This document shows, piece by piece, positions 25,558 through 34,438 of a DNA stretch of 64,000 nucleotides (its first letter is position 1; each line of letters starts with the position of its first letter). Location of the stretch: the NCBI RefSeq assembly GCF_900142215.1, contig NZ_FRAC01000022.1:62001-126000 (forward strand), written 5' to 3'. Origin of the DNA: Anaerocolumna jejuensis DSM 15929 (GTDB lineage Bacteria; Bacillota; Clostridia; Lachnospirales; Lachnospiraceae). The notes beneath the pieces were generated by a model. That model was given only the letters and a program-made list of their open reading frames with translations. It did no database searches and was not told the DNA's origin. Position numbers and translations under genes: made by a program.

Positions 25558-26630
25558 AGTATTGGCCCTCCCGATAAAACAGCGATGATTTTTATAAGAA
25601 GGAAGGCCGCGGCACTGATGCCGGTAAACCAGGCGGCAATCCTACCCGCACTTAAAGGAGGCTTTCCGACAATTTTTCCGGTCTGGCCATTCATGGCAAA
25701 GGTATGCTCCGACTGCTTATAATCATAACAAACCATCCAGACGGGGAACAGGGCATACTCAGCCTTCCGCTTCCGGATTTGGATGTCCTTGGAATTATAG
25801 GAAGTGGTGGCATAGCCATTGATAGTTCCGTCAATGTAGCTGTCGACATATTGCTGTACTCTGGATTCTACGCGGTGAAACAGGTCATTATCGTCATAAT
25901 TGTACTTTTCCGCCAGGTAGCCTGCCAGATATGGCATCTGAAATTCCTTCAAATCCTGATAGTGGTACGGTTCCAGTTTATCCATCATTCCGTCATTCAT
26001 TTTCTCGGAAGCATCGGTAGGAACCTTTAGGTAATTCAGATTGACCTTACGGTATACGTTGAAATAATCGGTCTCCGTATAGATATAATCTCCTTTGGTA
26101 TAGGTCCTGACCTTGGTGCAGGTCGCATCGGCACTGCCCAGGCCGTTTAAATCATACAGCCAAAAGGGAACATAAATGCCGGTAATGCTCTTTATCCTGT
26201 CAGCAGTCATGAAGCCCCTTGGAGTCAGAAGGCCTTTTTTGCACCATTTCCTGAAAGAAGCCTGTGCCTGCTCTTTATTGATTGTAAAGGGAATTACAAG
26301 GGAGGGGGCAAAGCTTCCGGAAAGCCGGTCGGAAAGTACGACGGCAGCACCGCAGAAGCTGCAGGTAGTAGCGGCGGTATCCTTATCGGTAATCAGTACG
26401 GCACCGCAGTTGTTGCAATGGTACTCGTTTACCTCTTCCTGGTGGTGGTGCGGTTCTTCTTCCTCTTTATAATTGTTATGATAGGCATTGCTTTCTTCTT
26501 TTTCTGTCCTGCTGCCGGACATTTCTTCTATGTTCATATTCTTGCCGCAGCTGTCACAATGCAGCATTCCCGTCGTACTGTCGAACGCCATATCGGCGCC
26601 GCAGTCCGGGCACTTGTATTGCACTACCAT
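25554..26630 (-). CDS. TFIIB-type zinc-ribbon membrane protein (YdjG-like)
   Basis: A 358-residue protein with two N-terminal zinc ribbons (YKCPDCGADM...LHCDSCGKN and YHCNNCGAVL...TCSFCGAAV) separated by an acidic, His-rich linker. A middle domain begins PSLVIPFTINKEQAQASFRKWCKKG and contains YVPFWLYDL, the pattern of the DnaJ/PriA-like zinc-ribbon family to which YdjG belongs. A single C-terminal helix (IAAWFTGISAAAFLLIKIIAVL) anchors it. Zinc ribbons would face the cytoplasm. It lies between pspA-like and ydjH-like genes. In Bacillus subtilis YdjG and YdjH recruit PspA to the membrane, so the same role is inferred. Confidence 0.83.
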   Translation of the reverse strand: MVVQYKCPDCGADMAFDSTTGMLHCDSCGKNMNIEEMSGSRTEKEESNAYHNNYKEEEEPHHHQEEVNEYHCNNCGAVLITDKDTAATTCSFCGAAVVLSDRLSGSFAPSLVIPFTINKEQAQASFRKWCKKGLLTPRGFMTADRIKSITGIYVPFWLYDLNGLGSADATCTKVRTYTKGDYIYTETDYFNVYRKVNLNYLKVPTDASEKMNDGMMDKLEPYHYQDLKEFQMPYLAGYLAEKYNYDDNDLFHRVESRVQQYVDSYIDGTINGYATTSYNSKDIQIRKRKAEYALFPVWMVCYDYKQSEHTFAMNGQTGKIVGKPPLSAGRIAAWFTGISAAAFLLIKIIAVLSGGPIL

Positions 26631-26703
26631 ATGTTACCTCCTGGCTTTATTGTTTCTATTATTATAATACAAATACCTTCTGGTGCCAATAAAGATATGC
26701 ATA

Positions 26704-26727
26704 CGAAAACAGCGGCATAAAGCCGCT
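26704..26727 (-). terminator. Weak hairpin between pspA-like and ydjG-like genes
   Basis: Minus strand AGCGGC-TTTAT-GCCGCT followed by GTTTTC. The short U-run suggests partial termination, giving more pspA than downstream message. Confidence 0.45.
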
Positions 26728-26766
26728 ATTTCGACGGATAGTTTATCACTTTATCCCGGTTTAGTC

Positions 26767-27441
26767 TTATTTGTTCAGACTGGCTTTCAAGGCTGCCAGT
26801 TCATCCTCTACACCGGCATCCTGGCTGTACTTCTGAGTAAGGTCCTTTATTGTCCGGTCCGGTCCCGATGAGTTAAGCTCAGCCATGGCATTGGCTTTAT
26901 CAAGAGCCTTATCAGCCATTTCTTCATATTTTGCAAAGCTTGCGATAGAGTCGTTTGCACTGGCGAAGGAGGAAGTCATTTTATTCATGCGTTCCTGGGT
27001 CTTTGCAACTGCAAGCTTGCCCTTGATCATATCCTTTCTGGATTCCAGCTCGTTAATGTCGGAGACCAGCTTATCATGCATTTCTCTCATGTGGACAGCA
27101 TTTGTATGGGAAAGGTCATAAGCCTCCTGCAAACCATTTAACTTTGAAGTTAAAGAAGCTTTCTGTTCCAGGAATTTTCTTGCATCATCCTCGCTGCCGG
27201 CTTCTAAGGCTTTTACAGCATAAGCCTGCATTTTTGTGATTTCTTCCTTGCAGTCATCCAGTACACGCTTTGCCCTTTGTTCCTCCGCCATAATAGCAGC
27301 TGTTTCAGCCTTTACCTTGCCTAAATCGCTGGTCAGGTTTCTTAAACACTGGTCAATCATTTTCTCGGGATCCTCTGCTTTATCCAAAAGAGCATTAATG
27401 TTGCTGGACATAATATCTTTAAATCTTGTTAAAATACCCAT
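26767..27441 (-). CDS. pspA: PspA/IM30 phage-shock protein
   Basis: A 224-residue, almost wholly helical coiled-coil protein of the ESCRT-III-like PspA/Vipp1 family, which forms oligomers that bind and stabilise damaged membranes. N-terminal amphipathic membrane-binding helix (MGILTRFKDIMSSNINALLDK), the family pattern AEDPEKMIDQCLRNL, and long charged heptads after it. GGAGG sits 7 bases before the ATG at 27441; the longer frame to 27486 has no ribosome binding site. First gene of the four-gene stress operon, with a good sigma-A type promoter. Confidence 0.92.
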   Translation of the reverse strand: MGILTRFKDIMSSNINALLDKAEDPEKMIDQCLRNLTSDLGKVKAETAAIMAEEQRAKRVLDDCKEEITKMQAYAVKALEAGSEDDARKFLEQKASLTSKLNGLQEAYDLSHTNAVHMREMHDKLVSDINELESRKDMIKGKLAVAKTQERMNKMTSSFASANDSIASFAKYEEMADKALDKANAMAELNSSGPDRTIKDLTQKYSQDAGVEDELAALKASLNK

Positions 27442-27487
27442 GAAAAAACCTCCGTTCACTTGATTTACATTTATTGTTTTCATCATC

Positions 27488-27516
27488 AGTTTATCTTCTT
27501 ACCGCCTTATAGTCAA
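27488..27516 (-). promoter_or_regulatory. Promoter of the pspA-like operon
   Basis: Minus strand TTGACT (27511-27516), 17-bp spacer, TAAACT (27488-27493), about 46 bp before the PspA start. It looks sigma-A-like rather than like the SigW promoter used in Bacillus. Confidence 0.6.
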
Positions 27517-27713
27517 GTTAAAATACGGTTAAAATCCTAATGGAGAAATTAGAAAGATTAAATTCAGATTGACAGGTCCCTTGCACTGTTGTAAATTATT
27601 TATGTAAGATAGATGCAAATTGGATGGCAAGCATTTTACAAACTAATTGTGCATTTTTAAATATAGTTATGGAATATCCAATAACAGACCGGATATTCAG
27701 GAAAGAGGTTATT

Positions 27714-28838
27714 GTGGAATTTGAACATATGGCAGACAGCGGGATAGTAGATTTCGGCAATCTGCACCGTATTGGCAAAACGATGAAAAAAGCCATGTCA
27801 GGTGAAGAAATTACAGTTGGTATGATAGGAGGCTCTATTACGCAAGGCTCTCTTTCCAGTACGCCTAAGACTTGCTATGCCTATCTTGTATATGAGTGGT
27901 GGGTCAGACGCTTTCCCGGCAGTAAGGTGCACTATATAAATGCCGGTATAGGGGGAACCTCCTCCCATTTTGGTGCTGCCAGGGTGGTCGAGGACTTACT
28001 TGTCCATCAACCGGATTTTGTTATTACGGAATTTAGTGTAAATGACAGCAATACACCATTTTTTAAGGAAACATATGAAGGACTTATCAGGAGAATTCTT
28101 ACCCACGAAGCAGAGCCAGGGGTACTTATTTTAAATAATGTATTTTACAAGGATGGCACCAATGCCCAGGAGATGCACAATGAAGTCGGGGCTTTCTACG
28201 GACTTCCGATGGTAAGCATAAAGGACAGCCTGTACAGGCTGGTAGAAGCAGGGGAAATCTTAAAAGAGGATATTACTCCCGACGACCTTCATCCAAATGA
28301 TGCAGGACATAAGCTGGTAGCCGATATAGTAACCCATATGCTTGACTGGATTTATAAGAAGGTCATAAAAGAAGAAGCAGATAAGGATTATATTCTTCCG
28401 AAGGAAACCTTAACAGCTAACCGATTTGAGGATTCCCTTCGCTTGAATAACAGAAATTCACAGCCGGCTGCAAAAGGCTTTGAAATAGATAACGCTGCAC
28501 AAGAAAAGATAACGGATATTTTCCGTAACGGATGGAGTGCAGGAAGGATTGGGGATACTATTTCCTTTGAGGTCGAGGCGGGAAATATAGCGGTGCAATA
28601 TAAGAAGACTGTCAAAAGGCAGGCACCTGTGGCAACGGTAATAGTGGATAAGGATATGGATAATCAGATTGTTCTGGATGCTAACTTTGAGGAAGACTGG
28701 GGAGACTGCCTATATCTTCAAAATCTTTTAACCGGCGGGGAGAAGAAAAAGCATACTCTGGACATTACAATTACCCAGGCGGATGAGAAGAGCAATCTGG
28801 ATTTCTATCTTGTATCCATTATTATTTCAGATAGATAG
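27714..28838 (+). CDS. SGNH/GDSL-family hydrolase
   Basis: About 374 residues from the chosen start. The four SGNH blocks are present: Ser in MIGGSITQGS, Gly in INAGIGGTSSHFG, Asn in TEFSVNDSN, and the Asp/His pair in DDLHPNDAGH. These enzymes are esterases or lipases, often carbohydrate deacetylases. The last 130 residues look like a beta-rich accessory domain (GNIAVQYKKTV, LDITITQADEKSNLDFYLV). No signal peptide, so probably intracellular. The frame is open back to an ATG at 27624, but the only good ribosome binding site (AGAGG) lies 5 bases before the GTG at 27714. A LacI-type regulator follows 41 bp downstream, suggesting a sugar-linked role such as removing acetyl groups from imported oligosaccharides. 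Confidence 0.82.
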   Translation: MEFEHMADSGIVDFGNLHRIGKTMKKAMSGEEITVGMIGGSITQGSLSSTPKTCYAYLVYEWWVRRFPGSKVHYINAGIGGTSSHFGAARVVEDLLVHQPDFVITEFSVNDSNTPFFKETYEGLIRRILTHEAEPGVLILNNVFYKDGTNAQEMHNEVGAFYGLPMVSIKDSLYRLVEAGEILKEDITPDDLHPNDAGHKLVADIVTHMLDWIYKKVIKEEADKDYILPKETLTANRFEDSLRLNNRNSQPAAKGFEIDNAAQEKITDIFRNGWSAGRIGDTISFEVEAGNIAVQYKKTVKRQAPVATVIVDKDMDNQIVLDANFEEDWGDCLYLQNLLTGGEKKKHTLDITITQADEKSNLDFYLVSIIISDR

Positions 28839-28879
28839 TTTAGGAGAAACGGAATTTTTGTTAACAGGGAGGTAACAAG

Positions 28880-29923
28880 TTGAAAAAGATAACAATACAG
28901 GATGTGGCGAAGGAACTGAACCTGTCCCGCAATACTGTGGCAAAGGCATTAAATAACAGCGATACGGTAGCATATGAAACAAGGTATGTGGTAATAAAAA
29001 AAGCATATGAAATGGGTTATTCCAAGCTGTCCCCCCTTGTACTGAATGAATACAAAATAAAGGATAAGCTGGAAAAGGCAAGAACGGTGGTGGTATTTGC
29101 AAGAAGAGAGCTGTCCACCTTTTGGAACCGCATTATTATGGGAATATCCGATGAGCTGAATAAAAATAACTGCAAACTGCAGCTTAATTTTATCAGTGAA
29201 GAGGATGAAGCCAAGCATATTGCACCCCTTGATGTGGATTCGGATATGAGCGGCATTATTATCCTAAATGTATTTCACAAGGAATTTCTGGAACTGATAT
29301 TAAAAAAGGATGTGCCGGTGGTATTTCTGGATGGACCAAGTGATGTTTATGAAATCTCTTCCATGGGAGACATTGTTGTATTTGAAGGCTACCATTCCAC
29401 AAGAATGATAACCGAACACCTGTTAAGCCAGGGAAATAAAAAAATTGCCTTTATCGGAGATATCAGCTATTGCAGGACCATAAGAGACCGTTATGAGGGT
29501 TACAAGGCGGCGCTTTCCAGTTATGGAATTGAGCCGGAGGAACAATATCTTATTACCCGTCATGTAGAGCATAAATACTACAAGCAGGAAGAAGTAAATG
29601 CGGAACTTGAAAAGCTGAAGGAACTGCCGGAAGCAATTGTATGCGCCAATGATGATATTGCCAAGGATGCTATGCTTTGGCTTAAGAGAAGGGGTGTAAA
29701 GGTTCCCGAGGAGGTTGCCATAACCGGCTTTGATGATAAGGAAGAGGTAGAGCTCCTGTCTCCAGCCCTGACAACGGTACACATCGGTAATCAGAGAATG
29801 GGCCGCAGACTTGTTCAGCAGCTTATCTGGAGAATTGAAAATATGGACCTTCCCAAAGAAATAATAACCATAAATACAGAGACCATAATCAGGGAGTCCT
29901 CCGTACGCCAGGGTAAGTCTTGA
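28880..29923 (+). CDS. LacI/GalR-family transcriptional regulator
   Basis: A 347-residue regulator. The N-terminal LacI helix-turn-helix is MKKITIQDVAKELNLSRNTV with AKALNNSDTV after it, followed by the hinge region and a periplasmic-binding-protein-like effector domain (TVVVFARRELSTFWNRIIMG, KKIAFIGDISYCRTIRDRYEGYKAAL, EAIVCANDDIAKDAMLWLKRRGVKVPEEVAITGFDD). Starts with TTG at 28880, 7 bases after GGAGG. Members bind a sugar and release DNA. It probably controls the co-directional SGNH hydrolase gene; the ligand is unknown. Confidence 0.93.
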   Translation: MKKITIQDVAKELNLSRNTVAKALNNSDTVAYETRYVVIKKAYEMGYSKLSPLVLNEYKIKDKLEKARTVVVFARRELSTFWNRIIMGISDELNKNNCKLQLNFISEEDEAKHIAPLDVDSDMSGIIILNVFHKEFLELILKKDVPVVFLDGPSDVYEISSMGDIVVFEGYHSTRMITEHLLSQGNKKIAFIGDISYCRTIRDRYEGYKAALSSYGIEPEEQYLITRHVEHKYYKQEEVNAELEKLKELPEAIVCANDDIAKDAMLWLKRRGVKVPEEVAITGFDDKEEVELLSPALTTVHIGNQRMGRRLVQQLIWRIENMDLPKEIITINTETIIRESSVRQGKS

Positions 29924-29985
29924 AACTTATTTTAATAAGAAATAAGTAAATTGTATTTTAGAGTGTACTGATTGAACCAGATTGA

Positions 29986-30048
29986 GAAATTCCAGGATAG
30001 TTAGCTGTGACAGAAAAGCCGCCGCAGTGAACTATCCTGGAATTTTTG
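29986..30048 (+). terminator. Terminator after the LacI-family gene
   Basis: AATTCCAGGATAGTT pairs with AACTATCCTGGAATT across a 29-base loop, followed by TTTGTT. Confidence 0.82.
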
Positions 30049-30060
30049 TTATGGGGAAAG

Positions 30061-30122
30061 ATAAGTGCAGGCAAGAAAATAAGTGCAGGCATGAAAATAA
30101 ATGCCAGCATGAAAATAAGTGC
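30061..30122. repeat. 18-bp tandem repeat, about 3.4 copies
   Basis: Unit ATAAGTGCAGGCATGAAA. Copies start at 30061, 30079, 30097 and (partial) 30115. In one plus frame it reads as KCRHEN hexapeptides, but no translation start supports that frame. Confidence 0.88.
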
Positions 30123-30223
30123 TATTTCGATTTATTCCGACAGTACTACAGGCAGCCAGCCAGTCGGCATCGTATTGAAATGTAAAGTTTTTAGCATTTT
30201 AGCAATATTCAGATGTAAATTAC

Positions 30224-30252
30224 TTGATAAAAGACTGGAATTATAGTAGATT
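30224..30252 (+). promoter_or_regulatory. Putative promoter of the methyltransferase gene
   Basis: TTGATA (30224-30229), 17-bp spacer, TAGATT (30247-30252), about 92 bp before the start codon. Confidence 0.45.
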
Positions 30253-30344
30253 TGTAGTATTGCAGAATAAAAGAATAGTTATCATTCTGAATATAAAGAA
30301 AAAGTGGATGCAGTATTGCACTGGAAAAAGAAAGAGAGAAAGAT

Positions 30345-31226
30345 ATGTGGCTTGCGGATAGTTGGAAGGATTATGAGGTAATAGATACTTCGAATGGAGA
30401 AAAATTAGAGCGGTGGGGAGACTATATTCTGGTCAGGCCAGACCCTCAGGTGCTTTGGGATACAGAGAAAGCGGATAAAAGATGGAAGAAGCCAAACGGA
30501 CATTATCACCGCAGCAATAAAGGCGGAGGGGAATGGGAGTTCTTTGATCTGCCCAAGGAATGGAATATTACCTATAAGGATATGGTATTTCATTTGCAGC
30601 CCTTTAATTTTAAGCATACGGGACTGTTTCCGGAACAGGCGGCTAACTGGGACTGGTTTGGAGATATTATCAGAAGAGAGAAGGAGAAAAATCCGGAGAA
30701 AGAAATTAAGGTTTTGAACCTCTTTGCCTACACGGGCGGAGCCACTATTGCTGCCGCAAAAGCAGGCGCAAATGTGACCCATGTGGATGCCTCCAAGGGA
30801 ATGGTGACCTGGGCGAAGGAAAATGCTGTCCTATCAGGTTTATCGGAAGCACCGATACGCTATATCGTGGATGACTGTGTGAAATTTGTAGAAAGAGAGA
30901 TACGCAGGGGAAATCTTTATGATGCGGTCATAATGGACCCGCCTTCCTATGGAAGAGGACCCAAAGGCGAGACCTGGAAAATTGAAGAAAACATCCATCC
31001 CTTTGTAAAATTAAGTACGGGAGTATTAAAAGAGAACCCCTTGTTTTTCCTGATAAATTCCTATACCACCGGATTGCAGCCGGCAGTGCTCTCCTACATG
31101 CTGGGGCTTGAAGTACAGAGTAAGCATGGAGGGATTGTCAGGGCGGAGGAGATAGGGATTCCTGTAACATCAAATAAGCTGATTCTTCCCTGCGGAGCAT
31201 CGGGGCGCTGGTCTTCTCAGCTGTAA
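30345..31226 (+). CDS. Class I SAM-dependent methyltransferase, RlmI-like
   Basis: A 293-residue Rossmann-fold methyltransferase. Motif I is VLNLFAYTGGATIAAAKAGA, the acidic ribose-binding residue sits in VTHVDASKGMV, and motif IV is VIMDPPSYGRGPKGE, as in the 23S rRNA cytosine-C5 methyltransferase family (RlmI/RlmK type). The N-terminal part (YEVIDTSNGEKLERWGDYILVRPDP) is not a PUA domain, so this is the short form of the family. Target RNA unknown. AGAGAGAAAG upstream is a modest ribosome binding site. It precedes the hybrid kinase gene by 53 bp; co-transcription is possible. Confidence 0.85.
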   Translation: MWLADSWKDYEVIDTSNGEKLERWGDYILVRPDPQVLWDTEKADKRWKKPNGHYHRSNKGGGEWEFFDLPKEWNITYKDMVFHLQPFNFKHTGLFPEQAANWDWFGDIIRREKEKNPEKEIKVLNLFAYTGGATIAAAKAGANVTHVDASKGMVTWAKENAVLSGLSEAPIRYIVDDCVKFVEREIRRGNLYDAVIMDPPSYGRGPKGETWKIEENIHPFVKLSTGVLKENPLFFLINSYTTGLQPAVLSYMLGLEVQSKHGGIVRAEEIGIPVTSNKLILPCGASGRWSSQL

Positions 31227-31279
31227 GGATAATGCCAAGAGTTGAAGGACGGTAATAAAAAATGGAGTGGGAGGACAGG

Positions 31280-34200
31280 ATGGAAATTAAAAAAAAATCT
31301 TCAATTATTATCTGTATTGTAATTCTGGCAGCTAATATACTGGGCCTGGTTCTCTTGAATAATCCACATTATAAAAATCTTGCAGCCGCCAGTAATGGTG
31401 TGCTCTCCCTGGCAGACTGGGATTTTGCCAGGAAAGGGCTGGCCAAAATCGGAGGTACCTGGGAATTCTACCCCGGAAAACTGATTACCCCAAAGCAGGG
31501 CGAAGATGTCTTTCAGGAATACGAGCAATACCGAAGGTATGTAAAGGTGCCGGACGATTGGAGAAACTATGGGGCTTATAAGTCAAAGCCCTTTAATTCC
31601 GGTACCTTTCGGCTGCTATTGAATCTGCCGGAGGATGGGAGCTACGGAATTAAAACCGATGGGATACAGTCTGCAGCGGACATCTATATGAACGGCACAA
31701 AAGTGTGCGAAAGCGGCCGGGTTTCGGACGAGGCCGAAGGCTTTATGCCGGATATAAGGAGACTTGCCGGATTTGCCGGCTCATCTGCAAAAAGGATGGA
31801 GCTGGTAGTCAAGGTAAGTACATATGACTCTTACAAGGGAGGAATATTACAGGGCTTTGATTTTGGAAGGTCTGAAGAGATACTGAAAAGCAGAGACTTG
31901 GACAGGAGCGTGGATTTCTTTGTGATATCCTGCTGTATGGTCGCGGGTATTTGCCTGGCAGGTTCCTTTTTAATAAAAAAGGGCTCAAAGCATTCCTTTT
32001 ACTTTGGAGTATTTCTCATTCTGCAGGGTATCTATATTTCAACCATCGGTGACAGGCTGATCAGTGACCTGCTCCCCATGCCTGGAAATACGGCAACGTT
32101 TTACGGATTCCAGATTCAGATTACCTTTATTTCATTTTTCTGCCTTCTGCTTTTAATAAACTCTTATTTTAAAAAGTACTCGGAAAGAAAAATTGTTGTT
32201 ATTTTAGGGATTCTCCTGAATATTGTTGGACCGGTTCTGATTTGGGTGCCATTCACATCCGTTTCGGTCATGGGAATTTCCTTCTATCTTTATAAGCTTA
32301 CCCTTGCCGCGGTAATTGCCGTAACTCTGGCCTATATCCTGCTTGTTATATACAGGGCATCCCGGAAGAAAATGGAGTATGCCGAATATGTCATAATATT
32401 TATCACAGCCTTTGGATGTTATCTTATTTCCTTACTGCTTGACTTCTTAACGGATATAAATGTGGGAAAAATGCCGACAGTTATGATGCTGGCTTTGATT
32501 CTGACACAAATTGTGCTTATGTATTACCGCAGTAAGACCGCATTTCAGAAGGTTGACCAGCTATCCTCCCAATTACTGGTGTATGACCAGTTAAAGGACC
32601 GGTTCCTGGCAAAGACCTCCCTGGAGCTGCAAAAGCCTGCAAATGGCATTATCAGTTTATCAGAAGAGCTGTTAAAAGGAGAAAAAGGTTCTATAAGCAT
32701 CTATCAGCAGCAGAATATTATGCAGATTAACAGGGAAGGTAAGCATATTTACAGTATACTGGATGAAATGCTGGAAGCCTCTGGAGATAATCAGAATATA
32801 AAAATTGTTCAGGAGAATATAGACAGGGACAGCCTTGAGGCTATGATAGCGGAGCTTGAATATCTGGCTTATGAAAGAAAAGATTTAAAGGTTGTCAGAA
32901 AAATTCCGATAGATTTTCCGGGAATCAGGAGTGACAAGGTAAAGCTGAGACAGATTTTTTATCATTTGATTCATAATGCGGTTAAGTTTACGGAAACAGG
33001 GGAGATAGAGATATCGGCTGCTATATACGGCAATGAAGCATTTCTGTCGGTAAAGGATACAGGAATAGGGATTCCCTATGCGCAAAAAGAGATTATCTTT
33101 ATCCCCTTTTATCAGGGAAAAAAGCAGGGCGAAGAGGAAGGCCTTGGACTGGGCCTTGGGATTACAAAAAATCTAATAGAAATCCTCGGGGGAAAGATAT
33201 GGGTGGTTTCGGAAGCCGGGAAGGGTTCCAGGTTTACCTTTAGTATGCCCTTGGGTGAGAAAAAGACAGAAATCAGACATACGGAAAAGCCGCTTTATGA
33301 AAGGAAAGCTGGCAGTGAAGTGTCAGAAGCTTCGGCAGAGAAAAACCTCTGTCAGGACAATCAGGAGGGATATACAAAACTTGAAGGTACCAGAGAAGAA
33401 ACACTGCTGATAGTAATGAAGGATGACCAGCTGATAAGGGAAGTCAGGCATTTAAACAGTGAAGAAAAGTACAACCTCATCCTTTGCGGCATTTATGATA
33501 AGGCACTGGACCTGGCAGCAAAGGAAGAGTGCGATTTGATTATCCTGGATTTTGGCATGGATTATGCAGCAGGCTATGAAACCTGCCTGAAAATAAGGGA
33601 GCGTTATTCCATGACGGAGCTTCCTGTCATTATCCTGACGGAAACCGGGCAGGCCAAGGAATTGCAAAAATCAGTCCGTTCAGGAGTAAATGATTTTATG
33701 CAAAAGCCATTTTCCTGGGAGGAATTAAGGATTCGTGTGGAAACCCTGCTATTGGTCAGGAAATCTGCCAGAGAAGCCATAAACCAGGAATACAAAATGC
33801 TTCATGCGCAGATCATGCCGCATTTTTTGTATAATACCTTAAATACGATTATTGGATTAAGCTATAAGGATGCAGAGCAGGCCTGTGAGGCATTGCAATA
33901 TCTGTCTACCTATTTCCGGGCCAAGCTGGATTTTGACAGCTATAATTCATTTGTTTCCGTAGAGAGGGAAGTGGAGCTGATGAAGGCGTACCTGGCCATT
34001 GAAAAGATGCGCTTTAAGGAACGCCTGGAAATTATTTATGACCTGGATGAAAGTCTTGATTTTGAATTACCGGCACTGACCCTGCAGCCTCTGGTAGAGA
34101 ATTCCGTACAGCATGGTGTCCTGGACAATAACAGAAGGATTACGGTAGAAATAACCATTAAAGAGACAGCAGAAAACGAAATCATAATACAGATAAAAGA

Positions 34201-34438
34201 TAATGGAATGGGAATTCCAAAAGTGAAGCAGGAAGAACTTCTAGCGGAGAAAAATAACCGGATCGGGTTTTCGAATGTTTTAAGAAAGATAAGGCTGATG
34301 AAGAACTCGAACCTGACCCTGGAAAGTGAAGAGGGTAAGGGAACCTGTATCACAATCAATTTAAGGAATATGCCATTTCAAAGAAAGCAGAATCGGGCAA
34401 AGAATATTGAGCAGGAAACGGCTAAGGTGAAACTATGA
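31280..34438 (+). CDS. 7TM hybrid sensor kinase: degenerate HisKA, HATPase, REC and LytS-type kinase module
   Basis: About 1052 residues. An N-terminal helix (SSIIICIVILAANILGLVLL) precedes an extracellular galactose-binding-like domain (GTWEFYPGKLITP, SGTFRLLLNLPEDG), then seven membrane helices (about 210-425), as in 7TMR-DISM receptors. The first kinase module has an intact ATPase (HLIHNAVKFTETG, DTGIGIPYAQKE, GLGLGLGITKNL), but where the H-box should read SHELRTP it reads SLELQKP (about residue 447), so the phosphoacceptor His is lost. A receiver domain follows (about 710-830, IILDFGM, LTETG, QKPF). A LytS-type module ends the protein, with His in IMPHFLYNTLN and N-box LQPLVENSVQHG. GGGAGG precedes the ATG at 31280. 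Overlaps the regulator gene by 4 bases. Confidence 0.9.
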   Translation: MEIKKKSSIIICIVILAANILGLVLLNNPHYKNLAAASNGVLSLADWDFARKGLAKIGGTWEFYPGKLITPKQGEDVFQEYEQYRRYVKVPDDWRNYGAYKSKPFNSGTFRLLLNLPEDGSYGIKTDGIQSAADIYMNGTKVCESGRVSDEAEGFMPDIRRLAGFAGSSAKRMELVVKVSTYDSYKGGILQGFDFGRSEEILKSRDLDRSVDFFVISCCMVAGICLAGSFLIKKGSKHSFYFGVFLILQGIYISTIGDRLISDLLPMPGNTATFYGFQIQITFISFFCLLLLINSYFKKYSERKIVVILGILLNIVGPVLIWVPFTSVSVMGISFYLYKLTLAAVIAVTLAYILLVIYRASRKKMEYAEYVIIFITAFGCYLISLLLDFLTDINVGKMPTVMMLALILTQIVLMYYRSKTAFQKVDQLSSQLLVYDQLKDRFLAKTSLELQKPANGIISLSEELLKGEKGSISIYQQQNIMQINREGKHIYSILDEMLEASGDNQNIKIVQENIDRDSLEAMIAELEYLAYERKDLKVVRKIPIDFPGIRSDKVKLRQIFYHLIHNAVKFTETGEIEISAAIYGNEAFLSVKDTGIGIPYAQKEIIFIPFYQGKKQGEEEGLGLGLGITKNLIEILGGKIWVVSEAGKGSRFTFSMPLGEKKTEIRHTEKPLYERKAGSEVSEASAEKNLCQDNQEGYTKLEGTREETLLIVMKDDQLIREVRHLNSEEKYNLILCGIYDKALDLAAKEECDLIILDFGMDYAAGYETCLKIRERYSMTELPVIILTETGQAKELQKSVRSGVNDFMQKPFSWEELRIRVETLLLVRKSAREAINQEYKMLHAQIMPHFLYNTLNTIIGLSYKDAEQACEALQYLSTYFRAKLDFDSYNSFVSVEREVELMKAYLAIEKMRFKERLEIIYDLDESLDFELPALTLQPLVENSVQHGVLDNNRRITVEITIKETAENEIIIQIKDNGMGIPKVKQEELLAEKNNRIGFSNVLRKIRLMKNSNLTLESEEGKGTCITINLRNMPFQRKQNRAKNIEQETAKVKL

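Larger units (their letters stand above)
29924..30344. other. Intergenic region: terminator, 18-bp minisatellite, promoter
   Basis: Holds the LacI gene terminator, an 18-bp tandem repeat (30061-30122) and a promoter for the methyltransferase gene. Two overlapping short frames across the repeat lack ribosome binding sites and are rejected as genes. Confidence 0.6.

Noticed and set aside
30061..30122. Possible CRISPR-like array
   Set aside because: Units are 18 bp and directly abutting with no spacers; a minisatellite. The same holds for 17287-17361 and 7520-7580.
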